Below are positions 9,675-22,426 of a stretch of DNA of 64,000 nt, in pieces; position 1 is the stretch's first letter; the number at the start of each line of letters is the position of its first letter. The stretch is taken from positions 1,736,001 to 1,800,000 of the forward strand of contig NZ_LT607755.1 in assembly GCF_900090275.1 (NCBI RefSeq). The letters are read 5' to 3'. Source of the stretch: Micromonospora zamorensis. Its GTDB lineage: Bacteria; Actinomycetota; Actinomycetes; Mycobacteriales; Micromonosporaceae. The notes beneath the pieces are model-generated. The model was given only the letters and a program-made list of their open reading frames with translations, made no database searches and was not told the DNA's origin. Made by a program: the position numbers and the translations under genes.

Positions 9675-10102
9675 AGGTCTATGTTTTGAACGGGCCGAAC
9701 CTGGGCCGGTTGGGCACCCGCGAGCCCGAGGTGTACGGCGCGACCACCTACGCCGACCTGGTGGCGCTCTGCGAGCGCACCGGAGAGCAACTGGGGTTGG
9801 ACGTGACGGTCCGGCAGACCGACGCCGAGCACGAACTGCTCGGCTGGCTGCACGCCGCCGCCGACGAGGCTGCCGCGGTGGTGCTCAACCCGGCCGCCTG
9901 GTCGCACTACTCGTACGCGGTGCGCGACGCGTGCGCCATGCTGCGTGGGCCGTTGGTGGAGGTGCACCTGTCCAACATCCACGCCCGTGAGGGGTTCCGG
10001 CACCATTCGGTGGTGTCCGCGGTGGCGACCGGGGTGATCTGCGGTCTCGGCATCGACGGTTATCGCCTCGCACTGCACCACCTGGCCACCCGAGCCGCCT
10101 GA
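9671..10102 (+). CDS. aroQ: 3-Dehydroquinate dehydratase, type II
   Basis: Third shikimate step, dehydration of 3-dehydroquinate. 143 residues, standard for the dodecameric type II enzyme. The N-terminal [19 protein letters not shown] has the mobile loop Arg and catalytic Tyr, and [18 protein letters not shown] has the catalytic His. GTG start in the 4-bp overlap with aroB. The coding strand ends at 10102; the next gene (efp) is 434 bp away, separated by a repeat element. Confidence 0.97.
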   Translation: MKVYVLNGPNLGRLGTREPEVYGATTYADLVALCERTGEQLGLDVTVRQTDAEHELLGWLHAAADEAAAVVLNPAAWSHYSYAVRDACAMLRGPLVEVHLSNIHAREGFRHHSVVSAVATGVICGLGIDGYRLALHHLATRAA

Positions 10103-10246
10103 CCGGCGGCTTCCCGCCCGCCGCACCCGACCTTTCACCGTCTTTCGCGCCGGTCTGTGGCAAATCACCGATTGTGATCGCCAACTCTCGTCGGCGAGCG
10201 TCACTCCGCGTCCCCCGCCCGACGCTAGGGCACCTGCCTGCTCGCT

Positions 10247-10373
10247 CCCTTTGCTCTGCACCTGCGGATGCGACAGGGCGGTGAGCTGCGAATATGCGAG
10301 CCGCGTTGCCGTAGGTGCGACAGCCTGCCGGTACGGTGCGTGACTGTCGCATATAGGTATGCAAAGCAAAGGG
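10247..10373. repeat. 127-bp element with terminal inverted repeats (copy 1)
   Basis: The left end CCCTTTGCTCTGCACC and right end GGTATGCAAAGCAAAGGG are near-perfect inverted repeats. An inner pair ATGCGACA (10268-10275) and TGTCGCAT (10345-10352) extends the symmetry. The same ends bound another element at 20805-20978. No coding capacity is seen. The rest of the 434-bp gap 10103-10536 holds only the probable efp promoter. It looks like a miniature non-autonomous or REP-like element. Confidence 0.6.
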
Positions 10374-10492
10374 GGTCGACCAGGGGAGGGGTGCCTCCCT
10401 GAAAGGTCGCTCTGCGTTATCTCCGTGGGTGTCGATGCCCAAGGGGTGGCCCGCGCCGAAGTAGGGCGGTCAGCGAGTCTCGGCGCAGCTAG

Positions 10493-10498
10493 TAGACT
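10493..10498 (+). promoter_or_regulatory. Probable efp -10 box
   Basis: TAGACT in GTAGACTCG context, 38 nt before the efp ATG, fits TANNNT. The same hexamer occurs before metK, def and pheS. No convincing -35. Confidence 0.4.
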
Positions 10499-10536
10499 CG
10501 TAAGGTCTGTCCGCCAATTGATGATCAAGGCAGGAA

Positions 10537-11094
10537 ATGGCCTCCACCAACGACCTCAAAAACGGCCTGGTTCTCAACCTGGACGGCGAGCTCTGGGCCG
10601 TCGTCGAGTTCCAGCACGTCAAGCCCGGTAAGGGTGGTGCCTTCGTGCGCACCACGCTGAAGAACGTGCTGTCCGGGAAGGTGGTCGACAAGACCTTCAA
10701 CGCGGGCACCAAGGTCGAAACCGCGACCGTTGACAAGCGCACGATGCAATACCTCTACGCCGACGGCGAAGACTTCGTCTTCATGGATCTGGAGACCTTC
10801 GACCAGATCACCGTGCCCGGTGGCACCGTCGGTGAGGCAGCCAACTACCTGCTGCCCGAGGCGGAGGCGACCGTCGCCCAGCACGAGGGGGTGCCGCTCT
10901 ACATCGAGCTGCCCACCAGTGTCGTGCTGGAGGTCACCTACACCGAGCCGGGCCTGCAGGGCGACCGTTCGACCGGTGGCACCAAGCCGGCGACCGTGGA
11001 GACCGGTGCCACAGTGCCGGTTCCGCTGTTCATCACCACCGGTGAGAAGATCAAGGTCGACACCCGCGACGGCCGTTACCTCGGCCGCGCCTGA
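10537..11094 (+). CDS. efp: Elongation factor P
   Basis: Binds stalled ribosomes between the P and E sites and rescues polyproline synthesis. 185 residues in three beta-barrel domains. The KOW-like N-terminal domain ends with [13 protein letters not shown], whose loop Lys contacts the P-site tRNA; the C-terminal signature [10 protein letters not shown] closes the protein. ATG 10537 gives the conserved N-terminus [10 protein letters not shown]. No modification enzyme gene (earP, epmA) is nearby. One-base overlap (TGATG) with nusB indicates co-translation. Confidence 0.97.
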   Translation: MASTNDLKNGLVLNLDGELWAVVEFQHVKPGKGGAFVRTTLKNVLSGKVVDKTFNAGTKVETATVDKRTMQYLYADGEDFVFMDLETFDQITVPGGTVGEAANYLLPEAEATVAQHEGVPLYIELPTSVVLEVTYTEPGLQGDRSTGGTKPATVETGATVPVPLFITTGEKIKVDTRDGRYLGRA

Positions 11095-11528
11095 TGGCTG
11101 AGGGTTCCAAGCAGCAGATGCCGGCGCGCCGCAAGGCGCGCAAGCGGGCGCTGGATGTCCTCTACGAGTCCGACCTACGAGACAAGCCTCCGGTGGAGGT
11201 GCTCGCCGGCTACGTGCAGCGGATCGAGCAGCCCCGACCGGAGCACCTGGGCTACGCGGTGGGCCTGGTCGAGGGTGTCGCCGAGCACCTTGACCGGATC
11301 GACGAGCTCATCGCCAGTTACGCCGAGGGATGGACGCTGGAGCGGATGCCGGTCGTCGACCGGAATCTGGCCCGGATCGCCGTCTACGAGCTGCTCTACG
11401 TCGACGAGATCGACGACGCGGTGGCGATCAGCGAGGCCGTTGAGCTGGCCCGGCAGATGTCCACCGACGATTCGCCGCGCTTCCTCAACGGGGTGCTCGG
11501 CCGGATCGCCGAGTACGCCACCCGCTGA
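11094..11528 (+). CDS. nusB: Transcription antitermination factor NusB
   Basis: All-helical RNA-binding factor that acts with NusE (S10) at rRNA boxA. 144 residues, starting after a basic N-terminal tail (MPARRKARKRALDVLYE). Conserved features are WTLERMPVVDRNLARIAVYELL and DDSPRFLNGVLGRIAEY. Starts at the ATG that overlaps the efp stop. A strong hairpin terminator follows 27 bp after the stop, between this gene and convergent bldD. Confidence 0.95.
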   Translation: MAEGSKQQMPARRKARKRALDVLYESDLRDKPPVEVLAGYVQRIEQPRPEHLGYAVGLVEGVAEHLDRIDELIASYAEGWTLERMPVVDRNLARIAVYELLYVDEIDDAVAISEAVELARQMSTDDSPRFLNGVLGRIAEYATR

Positions 11529-11554
11529 GCGTCGCACCGACGAACGCCGCAACG

Positions 11555-11590
11555 CGAAAGGGCCCGTGCCATCCGGCACGGGCCCTTTCG
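11555..11590. terminator. Bidirectional terminator between nusB and bldD
   Basis: Perfect 16-bp stem: CGAAAGGGCCCGTGCC, loop ATCC, then GGCACGGGCCCTTTCG. It lies between two convergent stops (11528 and 11621) and so should end both transcripts. Confidence 0.85.
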
Positions 11591-11620
11591 GTGAAGCCGC
11601 AGATCAGGTGAAGCGACAGC

Positions 11621-12109
11621 TCAGGAGGCGAAGAACGCCCGGGGGTCGGCCACCAGCACACCGTGCTCGGTGAGCCGCTCGATCAGGCCCGACGGTGAGG
11701 CGTCGTACACGATCGCGAGTGCCCGCAGGTCGTCGGCGCGGATGGAGAGCACCCGGCCGTTGTAGTCGCCGCGCTGCTGCTGGATGGCGCGGGCGTAGCG
11801 CGCGACGTAGGCCAGGTCCTCGGAGGCCTCGTCGTAGAGCCGCTCCAGGTCCAGGACGATCTTGCTGGTGGGCTCGTGACGGACGCCGCTGCCGTCAGGC
11901 AGCAGCTCCGAGACGGGGACACGGTAGAACTCGGCCAGCTCGGCCAGACGGGACACCGTCACGGCCCGGTCGCCACGCTCATACGAGCCGACCACCACGG
12001 CCTTCCACCGCCCGTTCGACTTCTCCTCCACACCCTGCAGGGAAAGACCCTGCTGTTGGCGGATGGAGCGCAGGCGGGCGCCCAGAGACTTGGCGTATTC
12101 AGAGGGCAT
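11621..12109 (-). CDS. bldD: Developmental master regulator BldD
   Basis: Represses sporulation genes during vegetative growth in filamentous actinobacteria; DNA binding requires a cyclic-di-GMP tetramer. 162 residues. N-terminal Xre-type helix-turn-helix (RLRSIRQQQGLSLQGVEEKS, YERGDRAVTVSRLAEL). The C-terminal c-di-GMP motif is RGD, eight residues, then RADD; Streptomyces has RQDD, so the Gln is Ala here while the charged residues remain. Promoter and a candidate operator lie upstream. Divergent from pyrR across 288 bp; convergent with nusB. Confidence 0.95.
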   Translation of the reverse strand: MPSEYAKSLGARLRSIRQQQGLSLQGVEEKSNGRWKAVVVGSYERGDRAVTVSRLAELAEFYRVPVSELLPDGSGVRHEPTSKIVLDLERLYDEASEDLAYVARYARAIQQQRGDYNGRVLSIRADDLRALAIVYDASPSGLIERLTEHGVLVADPRAFFAS

Positions 12110-12162
12110 TCGGACACTCCCAGTGCTGCTCGGGGTTCTCCCGTCGATCGCTACGGAGCGTG

Positions 12163-12191
12163 ACGGTACGGGGAATGGGACACGTGGTCAA
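12163..12191 (-). promoter_or_regulatory. bldD promoter
   Basis: Read on the minus strand: -35 TTGACC (12191-12186), exactly 17 bp, then -10 TACCGT (12168-12163). Both match sigma-70-type consensus well. Transcription would start about 47-50 nt before the bldD ATG. Confidence 0.6.
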
Positions 12192-12203
12192 GTGGTCGTG
12201 ACC
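12186..12203. promoter_or_regulatory. Candidate BldD autoregulatory operator
   Basis: Inverted repeat GGTCA-N8-TGACC covers the -35 box of bldD. Known BldD sites are imperfect palindromes built from GTGA/TCAC half-sites, and bldD is autoregulated in Streptomyces. The match is plausible but short. Confidence 0.35.
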
Positions 12204-12365
12204 CTACCGTTGGGGAGCGTCTGGGAAGTTATCCCCTTTCGTGGTGCTGATCCGGTGGTCAGTGGCCGCCGTCCATCGGCCCGGTGACCACTGGTAACGT
12301 GGCGTGAAGCCCCGGCTCAGGAGCGCTCTGCGGTCCGGCCGGAGGTGCCCGACATCCTTTAACGA

Positions 12366-12383
12366 CCCGTCCAGTGAGGCGGG
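12366..12383 (+). promoter_or_regulatory. PyrR-binding loop over the pyrR ribosome site
   Basis: CCCGTCCAGTGAGGCGGG forms a small stem-loop containing UCCAGUGAGG, which fits the PyrR RNA consensus UCCNGNGAGG. It ends 2 nt before the AAGGAGG Shine-Dalgarno of pyrR. In mycobacteria PyrR represses translation through such a loop (established). Here I infer uridine-nucleotide feedback on the whole operon. Confidence 0.6.
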
Positions 12384-12397
12384 GAAGGAGGTCCGCC

Positions 12398-12982
12398 GTG
12401 GCATACCCACCGGCTGCCCGCTCGTCACCACCGCGACAACCCTCGGTGAAGGTGATCCTCGCCAGCGCCGACGTGCAACGCGTGGTCGACCGCATCGCCC
12501 ACCAGATCCTGGAGAAGACCCAGGGCGCCGCCAACACGGTGCTTCTTGGGATTCCCACCAGAGGAACCCCCCTCGCTCGGCGGCTCGCCGACCGCATCAG
12601 CACCTTCGAGGACGTCGCCGTTCCGGTCGGTGTGCTCGACATCACCCTCTACCGCGACGACCTGCGCCGGCACGCCACCCGCGCGATCGGCCCGACCGAG
12701 CTGCCGCCCGGCGGCATCGACGGCAAGCGGGTCATCCTCGTCGACGACGTGCTGTTCTCCGGCCGCACCGTCCGGGCCGCGCTCGACGCGCTCAACGACG
12801 TGGGCCGCCCAGCGTCCGTGCAGCTCGCCGTCCTGGTCGATCGCGGCCACCGGGAGCTGCCGATCCGCGCCGACTACGTCGGCAAGAACATCCCGACCTC
12901 GCTCGCCGAGAGCGTGAAGGTGACGCTCGCCGAGACCGACGGGACGGACGAGGTCAAGCTCTACGGGGGACCCACCTCATGA
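12398..12982 (+). CDS. pyrR: Bifunctional pyr operon regulator / uracil phosphoribosyltransferase PyrR
   Basis: Senses UMP/UTP and binds pyr mRNA; also has weak uracil phosphoribosyltransferase activity. 194 residues. PRPP-binding motif [13 protein letters not shown], the family [15 protein letters not shown] segment and [21 protein letters not shown] are all present. GTG 12398 is chosen because AAGGAGG lies 6 bp upstream; an earlier in-frame ATG at 12374 would bury that site. First gene of the pyrimidine operon, overlapping pyrB by 4 bp. Confidence 0.95.
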   Translation: MAYPPAARSSPPRQPSVKVILASADVQRVVDRIAHQILEKTQGAANTVLLGIPTRGTPLARRLADRISTFEDVAVPVGVLDITLYRDDLRRHATRAIGPTELPPGGIDGKRVILVDDVLFSGRTVRAALDALNDVGRPASVQLAVLVDRGHRELPIRADYVGKNIPTSLAESVKVTLAETDGTDEVKLYGGPTS

Positions 12983-13905
12983 TCAAGCATCTGCTCTCCG
13001 GCGCCGACCTGGACGCCGCGACCGCCACCGAGATCCTGGACACCGCCGCCGAGATGGCCACCGTCGCCGGCCGGGAGATCAAGAAACTGCCCGCGCTGCG
13101 CGGCCGGACCGTAGTGAACCTCTTCTACGAGGACTCCACCCGCACCCGGATCTCCTTCGAGGCGGCGGCGAAGCGGCTCAGCGCCGACGTGATCAACTTT
13201 TCCGCGAAGGGGTCCAGCGTCACCAAGGGCGAGAGCCTGAAGGACACCGCGCTGACCCTGCAGGCCATGGGCGCCGACGCCGTGGTCGTCCGGCACCCGG
13301 CCTCCGGCGCGCCGCACCGACTGGCCAACTGGGTCGACGGGTCGGTCGTCAACGCCGGCGACGGCACGCACGAGCACCCCACCCAGGCGCTGCTGGACGC
13401 GTACACCATGCGGTCCCGGCTGGGCCGGTTGGCCGGCCTGTCGGTGGCGGTCGTCGGGGACGTCCTGCACTCCCGGGTCGCCCGCTCCAACGTGCTGCTG
13501 CTCTCCACCCTCGGCGCCAAGGTCACCCTGGTCGGCCCGCCCACCCTCATCCCGGTCGACATCGCCGGAGCCCTCGCCCCCGCCACCGACGTCTCCTACG
13601 ACCTGGACTCGGTGCTGCCGAATGTCGACGTGGTGATGATGCTGCGGGTGCAGCGGGAACGGATGAACGACTCCTACTTCCCCTCCGCGCGTGAGTACGC
13701 CCGCCGCTACGGGCTGGACGGCCCGCGGATGCGCCGGCTGCCGGAGCACGCGATCGTCATGCACCCCGGCCCGATGAACCGGGGGATGGAGATCACCCCC
13801 GAGGTCGCCGACTCACCCCGCTCCACCATCGTCGAACAGGTCACCAACGGGGTCTCCGTGCGGATGGCTGTCCTTTACCTGCTGCTCGGAGGGAACAACC
13901 GGTGA
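12979..13905 (+). CDS. pyrB: Aspartate carbamoyltransferase catalytic subunit
   Basis: Condenses aspartate and carbamoyl phosphate, the committed pyrimidine step. 308 residues. Carbamoyl-phosphate loop [13 protein letters not shown], and [16 protein letters not shown] and [11 protein letters not shown] are diagnostic. ATG in the ATGA overlap with pyrR. No pyrI-type regulatory subunit is present, so control is probably through PyrR. Overlaps pyrC by 4 bp. Confidence 0.97.
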   Translation: MIKHLLSGADLDAATATEILDTAAEMATVAGREIKKLPALRGRTVVNLFYEDSTRTRISFEAAAKRLSADVINFSAKGSSVTKGESLKDTALTLQAMGADAVVVRHPASGAPHRLANWVDGSVVNAGDGTHEHPTQALLDAYTMRSRLGRLAGLSVAVVGDVLHSRVARSNVLLLSTLGAKVTLVGPPTLIPVDIAGALAPATDVSYDLDSVLPNVDVVMMLRVQRERMNDSYFPSAREYARRYGLDGPRMRRLPEHAIVMHPGPMNRGMEITPEVADSPRSTIVEQVTNGVSVRMAVLYLLLGGNNR

Positions 13906-15179
13906 GCGCGTACCTGATCACCAGCGTGAGCGTCGTCGGCGGCCCGCCGACCGATCTGCTGATCCGCGACGGCGTGGTGGCCGAGGTCGGCGCCGGCCTG
14001 TCCGCGCCGGACGCAGGAGTTGTCGACGGCACCGGGCTGGTCGCCCTGCCCGGCCTCGTCGACCTGCACACCCACCTCCGCGAGCCCGGCCGGGAGGACG
14101 CCGAGACCGTCGAGTCCGGGTCCCGCGCGGCGGCGATGGGGGGCTACACGGCGGTCTGCGCGATGGCCAACACCTCCCCGGTCGCGGACACCGCCGGCGT
14201 GGTCGAGCAGGTCTGGCGGCTCGGCCGCGAGGCCGGGCTGGTCGACGTGCAGCCGATCGGCGCGGTCACCGTCGGGCTCGCCGGCGAGCGGCTGGCCGAG
14301 CTGGGCGCTATGGCCGACTCCGCGGCCCGGGTGCGGATCTTCTCCGACGACGGGCACTGCGTCGCCGACCCGTTGCTGATGCGCCGGGCCCTGGAGTACG
14401 TCAAGGCGTTCGACGGGATCATCGCCCAGCACGCCGAGGAGCCCCGGCTCACCGAGGGTGCCCAGATGCACGAGGGTGAGGTCTCCACCCGGCTCGGGCT
14501 GATCGGCTGGCCGGCGGTCGCCGAGGAGGCGATCATCGCCCGCGACGTGCTGCTCACCGAACACGTCGGCAGCCGACTGCACGTTTGCCACGTCTCCACC
14601 GCCGGCAGCGTCGAGGTGCTGCGCCAGGCAAAGGCACGCGGCGTACGCGTCACCGCCGAGGTCACCCCGCACCACCTGCTGCTCACCGACGAGCGTGCGG
14701 AGAGCTACGACCCGGTCTTCAAGGTCAACCCGCCGCTGCGGACGGCCGCGGACATCGCCGCGCTGCGCGCCGCGCTCGCCGACGGTGTGATCGACGTGAT
14801 CGCCACCGACCACGCCCCGCACGCCGTGGAGGACAAGGAGTGCGAGTGGGCGTACGCCCGGCCGGGGATGCTCGGCCTGGAGACCGCCCTGTCCATCGCG
14901 CTCGACGTGCTCGGTCCCGAGTGGGACCTGATCGCCGAGCGGATGTCGCGCACCCCAGCCCGGATCGCGGGGCTGACCGGGCACGGCATCGACCCGGCAC
15001 CCGGCGTGCCGGCCAACCTGACCCTGATCGACCCGGCCGCCCACCGCACCATCGAGCCGGCGGAGCTGGCCAGTCGCAGTCGCAACACCCCGTACGCCCG
15101 CATGACGCTGCCGGGTCGCATCGTGGCGACCTTCCTGCGTGGCGAGCCGACGGTCCTGGACGGAAAGGCTGTCAAGTAA
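13902..15179 (+). CDS. pyrC: Dihydroorotase (class I)
   Basis: Zinc amidohydrolase that cyclises carbamoyl aspartate to dihydroorotate. 425 residues, class I length. Metal ligands in [10 protein letters not shown] near residue 50, further His in QHAEEP and HVSTAGS, and the catalytic Asp in [12 protein letters not shown] start overlapping pyrB by 4 bp. The stop TAA shares one base with the carA ATG (TAATG). Confidence 0.97.
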   Translation: MSAYLITSVSVVGGPPTDLLIRDGVVAEVGAGLSAPDAGVVDGTGLVALPGLVDLHTHLREPGREDAETVESGSRAAAMGGYTAVCAMANTSPVADTAGVVEQVWRLGREAGLVDVQPIGAVTVGLAGERLAELGAMADSAARVRIFSDDGHCVADPLLMRRALEYVKAFDGIIAQHAEEPRLTEGAQMHEGEVSTRLGLIGWPAVAEEAIIARDVLLTEHVGSRLHVCHVSTAGSVEVLRQAKARGVRVTAEVTPHHLLLTDERAESYDPVFKVNPPLRTAADIAALRAALADGVIDVIATDHAPHAVEDKECEWAYARPGMLGLETALSIALDVLGPEWDLIAERMSRTPARIAGLTGHGIDPAPGVPANLTLIDPAAHRTIEPAELASRSRNTPYARMTLPGRIVATFLRGEPTVLDGKAVK

Positions 15180-16334
15180 TGGTCAAGCGCAGACCCGCAA
15201 TCCTGGTCCTAGAGGACGGGCGCACGTTCCCCGGTGAGGCGTACGGCAGCGTCGGGGAGACCTTCGGCGAGGCGGTCTTCAACACCGGCATGACCGGCTA
15301 CCAGGAGACACTCACCGACCCGTCGTACCACCGGCAGGTGGTGGTGCAGACCGCGCCGCACATCGGCAACACCGGAGTCAACGGCGAGGACGACGAGTCC
15401 GGCCGGATCTGGGTGGCCGGTTACGTCGTACGCGACCCGGCCCGGATCGGCTCGAACTGGCGCGCCACCGGCGGCCTGGAGGACCGGCTCGCCACCGAGG
15501 GTGTGGTGGGCATCAGCGGGGTGGACACCCGGGCGCTGACCCGGCACCTGCGCGAGCGTGGCGCCATGCGGGTGGGCATCTCCAGCGTCGACAACGACCC
15601 GCAGAGCCTCCTGACCCGCGTCCGCCAGGCACCGCAGATGGTCGGCGCGGACCTGTCCGCCGAGGTGACCACCGCCCAGCCGTACGTCGTCGAGGCTATC
15701 GGCGAGCACCGGTTCACCGTGGCGGCCCTCGACCTGGGCATCAAGCGCAACGTGCCGCGGCGACTCGCCACCCGTGGGGTGACCACCCACGTGCTGCCGG
15801 CCTCGTCGAGCATCGACGACCTGCTCGCCACCGGCGCCGACGCGATCTTCCTGTCGCCCGGTCCGGGCGACCCGGCCACCGCCGACGCCCCGGTGGCGCT
15901 GGCCCGGGAGGCGCTGCGGCGGGAGGTGCCGCTGTTCGGCATCTGCTTCGGCAGCCAGATCCTCGGCCGGGCGCTCGGCTTCGGCACCTACAAGCTGGGC
16001 TACGGCCACCGGGGGATCAACCAGCCGGTGCTCGACCGGGTCACCGGCAAGGTCGAGGTGACCAGCCACAACCACGGCTTCGCGGTCAAGGTGCCGGGCG
16101 CGGGTGCTGGCGCGGTGGTCCCCGACCAGGTGATCGACACCGACTTCGGCGGCGTCCAGGTGTCGCACGTCTGCCTCAATGACAACGTGGTCGAGGGGCT
16201 GCGGGCCGTGGACGTGCCCGCGTTCACGGTGCAGTACCACCCGGAGGCGGCGGCCGGCCCGCACGACGCGGACTACCTCTTCGACCGATTCGCCGACTTG
16301 ATCGAGGGTCGGAACCACAGCAGGGGGCGCAGCA

Positions 16335-16342
<8 letters not shown>
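15179..16342 (+). CDS. carA: Carbamoyl phosphate synthase small subunit
   Basis: Glutaminase subunit that feeds ammonia to CarB. 387 residues. N-terminal half has the CarA-specific fold ([22 protein letters not shown]). The C-terminal class I amidotransferase has LSPGPGDP and the nucleophile Cys in [15 protein letters not shown], with the catalytic His-Glu in [13 protein letters not shown] overlaps the pyrC stop; its own stop overlaps carB by 8 bp. Confidence 0.97.
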
Positions 16343-19678
<3,336 letters not shown>

Positions 19679-19682
<4 letters not shown>

Positions 19683-20725
19683 CCCTGTTCGAGCGGGTGG
19701 TACGCCCCCAGTTGTTCCGGCTCGGCGGTGGGGACGCCGAGGTGGCGCACGAGTGGACACTGCGGCGGTTGAGCGCGCTGTCGCGGAGTCCGGTGGCCCT
19801 CGCCGCGCTGCGGGCCCGGTACGCGGTCAACGCGCCGCGCACCGTGTTCGGCGTGCGGTTCCCCAACCCGGTCGGGCTGGCCGCCGGCATGGACAAGGAC
19901 GGCGCGGCGCTGCCGGCCTGGCCGGCGCTCGGCTTCGGTTTCGTCGAGGTCGGCACTGTCACCGCGCACGCCCAGCCGGGCAACCCACGGCCGCGGCTGT
20001 TCCGCCTGCCGGCCAGCGAGGCCGTGGTCAACCGGATGGGCTTCAACAACGCCGGGGCCGCCGCGCTGGCCACCCGGCTGGCGGCGCTGCCGCGCCCGCT
20101 CCGGGTCCCGCTGGGCATCTCGCTGGGCAAGTCCAAGGTGACCCCACTCGACGAGGCGGTCGAGGACTACCTCGCCTCGTACCGGGCGCTGCGCGGGCAC
20201 GGCGACTACTTCGCCGTGAACGTGTCCTCACCGAACACGCCGGGGCTGCGCTCGTTGCAGGACCGCGCCCACCTGGACGCGCTGCTCGGCGCCCTGGTGG
20301 GAGAGAAACCGGTGCTGGTCAAGATCGCGCCGGACCTGACCGAGGCGGCGATCGCCGAGCTGCTGGAGGTGTGCCTGGCCCGGGGCGCCGCCGGGGTGAT
20401 CGCCACCAACACCACCCTGGCCCGTACCGGTCTGGCCACTGTGGACGCCGAGCGCGGCGCCCAGGCGGGTGGTCTGTCCGGTCGGCCCCTGACCACGCGG
20501 GCCCGCGACGTCGTCGCCTTCGTGCACTCCGAAACCGGCGGCCGGCTGCCGATCGTCGGCGTCGGCGGGGTGCTCGACCCGGACGACGCGGCACGGATGT
20601 TCGACGCCGGCGCGTCCCTGGTGCAGCTCTACACGGGCTTCATCTACCGGGGCCCGGCCCTGGTGCGCGCCGCCGCCCGCGCGACGGCCGCAACCGTGGC
20701 ACCGGAACCGGTCGCCGGTCGGTGA
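19679..20725 (+). CDS. pyrD: Dihydroorotate dehydrogenase (quinone), class 2
   Basis: Membrane-associated FMN enzyme oxidising dihydroorotate with quinone. 348 residues, with the N-terminal helical extension of class 2 ([24 protein letters not shown]) that binds membrane and quinone. [28 protein letters not shown] with the catalytic Ser, and [15 protein letters not shown] (FMN phosphate) are conserved. GTG start overlaps carB. Normally pyrF follows; here a repeat element and bioA intervene. Confidence 0.96.
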
Positions 20726-20804
20726 CCGCCCCCGGTCCGGTGCTGGCCCGGCGCAACCGGGCGCCGAGCCCGCTGCGCGCCGAGGAGCCCACCCCCGCTG
20801 TTGC

Positions 20805-20978
20805 CCCTTTGCTCTGCACCCGTGAATGCACCACCCGGAGCGCGACACCCGGCCACCGGGTGTCGCGTCCCCGAGTGTCGCGTCCCCGAGTGTCGCGTCC
20901 CCGAGTGTCGCGTCCCCGAGTGTCGCGTCCCCGGGTGTCGCGTCCGTGGGTGTCGCGTCCGTGGGTGCAGAGCAAAGG
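20805..20978. repeat. 174-bp element with terminal inverted repeats (copy 2)
   Basis: A perfect 15-bp inverted repeat, CCTTTGCTCTGCACC (20806-20820) and GGTGCAGAGCAAAGG (20964-20978), encloses a 12-bp hairpin (CGCGACACCCGG at 20841-20852 with its complement at 20856-20867) and a tandem array. The ends match the element at 10247-10373. It fills most of the 358-bp gap 20726-21083; the remainder shows only the bioA ribosome site. Confidence 0.7.
20860..20964. repeat. Seven 15-bp tandem repeats
   Basis: Unit GTGTCGCGTCCCCGA, seven copies: four identical, one with a final G, two with the variant ending CGTGG. It lies inside the inverted-repeat element. There are no spacers, so it is not CRISPR. 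Copy number probably varies between strains. Confidence 0.85.
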
Positions 20979-21083
20979 CAGCGGACATGGGAGCGGCGGC
21001 GGCGCGGGAGGCGGCGACGGCGAGGTTCGACCCGGCCGCAGGACGTCCGCCGTCCGGGCCGCCTGAGGCACGAAGGAGTACGC

Positions 21084-22358
21084 GTGACACCCGAGGAGAT
21101 CCTGGCTGCTGACCGGGCGCACGTCTGGCACCCGTACGCCGCGCTGCCGCCGACGAACCCGCCCTACGTGGTGCGGAGCGCCGAGGGGGTACGACTGCGG
21201 CTGGCCGACGGGCGGGAGCTGGTGGACGGGATGTCGTCCTGGTGGGCGGCGATCCACGGGTACCGGCACCCGGTGCTGGACGCGGCGGCGACCGACCAGC
21301 TCGGCCGGATGAGTCACGTGATGTTCGGCGGGCTCACCCACGAGCCCGCCGTGCAGCTCGCCCGGACCCTGGTCGAGCTGACCCCGGAGGGCCTGGAGCA
21401 CGTGTTCCTGGCCGACTCCGGCTCCGTCAGCGTGGAGGTGGCGGTGAAGATGTGCCTGCAGTACCAGCGGGCCGTCGGGCAGCCGCAGCGACGCCGGCTG
21501 GCGACCTGGCGGGGCGGCTACCACGGCGACACGTTCCACCCGATGAGCGTCTGCGACCCGGAGGGCGGCATGCACCACCTCTGGGGCGACGTGCTGCCCC
21601 GGCAGGTGTTCGCGCCGGTTCCGCCGGGCGGCTTCGACGACCCGCCCGACGACGCGTACGTGGCGGCGTTGGTGGAGACCGTCGAGCGGTACGCCGACGA
21701 ACTGGCCGCGGTGATCGTCGAACCCGTCGTCCAGGGCGCCGGCGGGATGCGTTTCCACCACCCGGGTTACCTGCGGGTGCTGCGCGAGGTGACCCGCGCC
21801 CACGGGGTGCTGCTGATCTTCGACGAGATCGCCACCGGGTTCGGCCGTACCGGTGCGATGTTCGCGGCCGAGCACGCCGGGGTGACCCCGGACGTGCTGT
21901 GCGTGGGCAAGGCACTCACCGGGGGCTACCTGACGCTCGCGGCGACGCTCTGCACCCCTGAGGTCGCCCGTGGCATCTCCGCCGCCGGCGTGCTGGCGCA
22001 CGGGCCCACGTTCATGGGCAACCCGTTGGCCTGCGCGGTGGCCAACGCCTCCATCGGGCTGCTGCGGGCCGGGGACTGGGCAGGGCAGGTCGCCAGGGTC
22101 GGCGCCGGTCTGCGTGCCGGTCTGGAGCCCCTGCGCGGCACGTCGGGCGTCGCCGACGTGCGGGTGCTCGGCGCGATCGGGGTGGTGCAGCTCGATCACG
22201 AGGTCGACCTCGGCGCGGCCACCAGGGCCGCGGTCGAGCAGGGGGTGTGGTTGCGCCCGTTCCGCGACCTGGTCTACACGATGCCGCCGTACGTCACCGA
22301 CGACGTCGACCTGGCTCGGATCGCGGCTGGCGTCGCGGCGGCGGTGGCGGCCGGCTGA
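21084..22358 (+). CDS. bioA: Adenosylmethionine-8-amino-7-oxononanoate aminotransferase
   Basis: PLP enzyme that converts KAPA to DAPA in biotin synthesis using SAM as amino donor. 424 residues. Early WHPYAALPP and [14 protein letters not shown] are BioA signatures. [13 protein letters not shown] holds the PLP Asp, and the Schiff-base Lys is in [14 protein letters not shown] 21084 is chosen because GAAGGAG is 5 bp upstream. No other biotin gene is visible. It interrupts the usual pyrD-pyrF neighbourhood. Confidence 0.93.
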   Translation: MTPEEILAADRAHVWHPYAALPPTNPPYVVRSAEGVRLRLADGRELVDGMSSWWAAIHGYRHPVLDAAATDQLGRMSHVMFGGLTHEPAVQLARTLVELTPEGLEHVFLADSGSVSVEVAVKMCLQYQRAVGQPQRRRLATWRGGYHGDTFHPMSVCDPEGGMHHLWGDVLPRQVFAPVPPGGFDDPPDDAYVAALVETVERYADELAAVIVEPVVQGAGGMRFHHPGYLRVLREVTRAHGVLLIFDEIATGFGRTGAMFAAEHAGVTPDVLCVGKALTGGYLTLAATLCTPEVARGISAAGVLAHGPTFMGNPLACAVANASIGLLRAGDWAGQVARVGAGLRAGLEPLRGTSGVADVRVLGAIGVVQLDHEVDLGAATRAAVEQGVWLRPFRDLVYTMPPYVTDDVDLARIAAGVAAAVAAG

Positions 22359-22426
22359 ATCGGTAGTGGTCGACGGGTACCCGGGAGGCGGTCCGCCGCC
22401 CGGCAGGAGGAGAGAGGGAGTACCGG

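Noticed and set aside
20860..20964. CRISPR-like short repeats
   Set aside because: Direct 15-bp tandem units without spacers and no cas genes; a simple tandem array.
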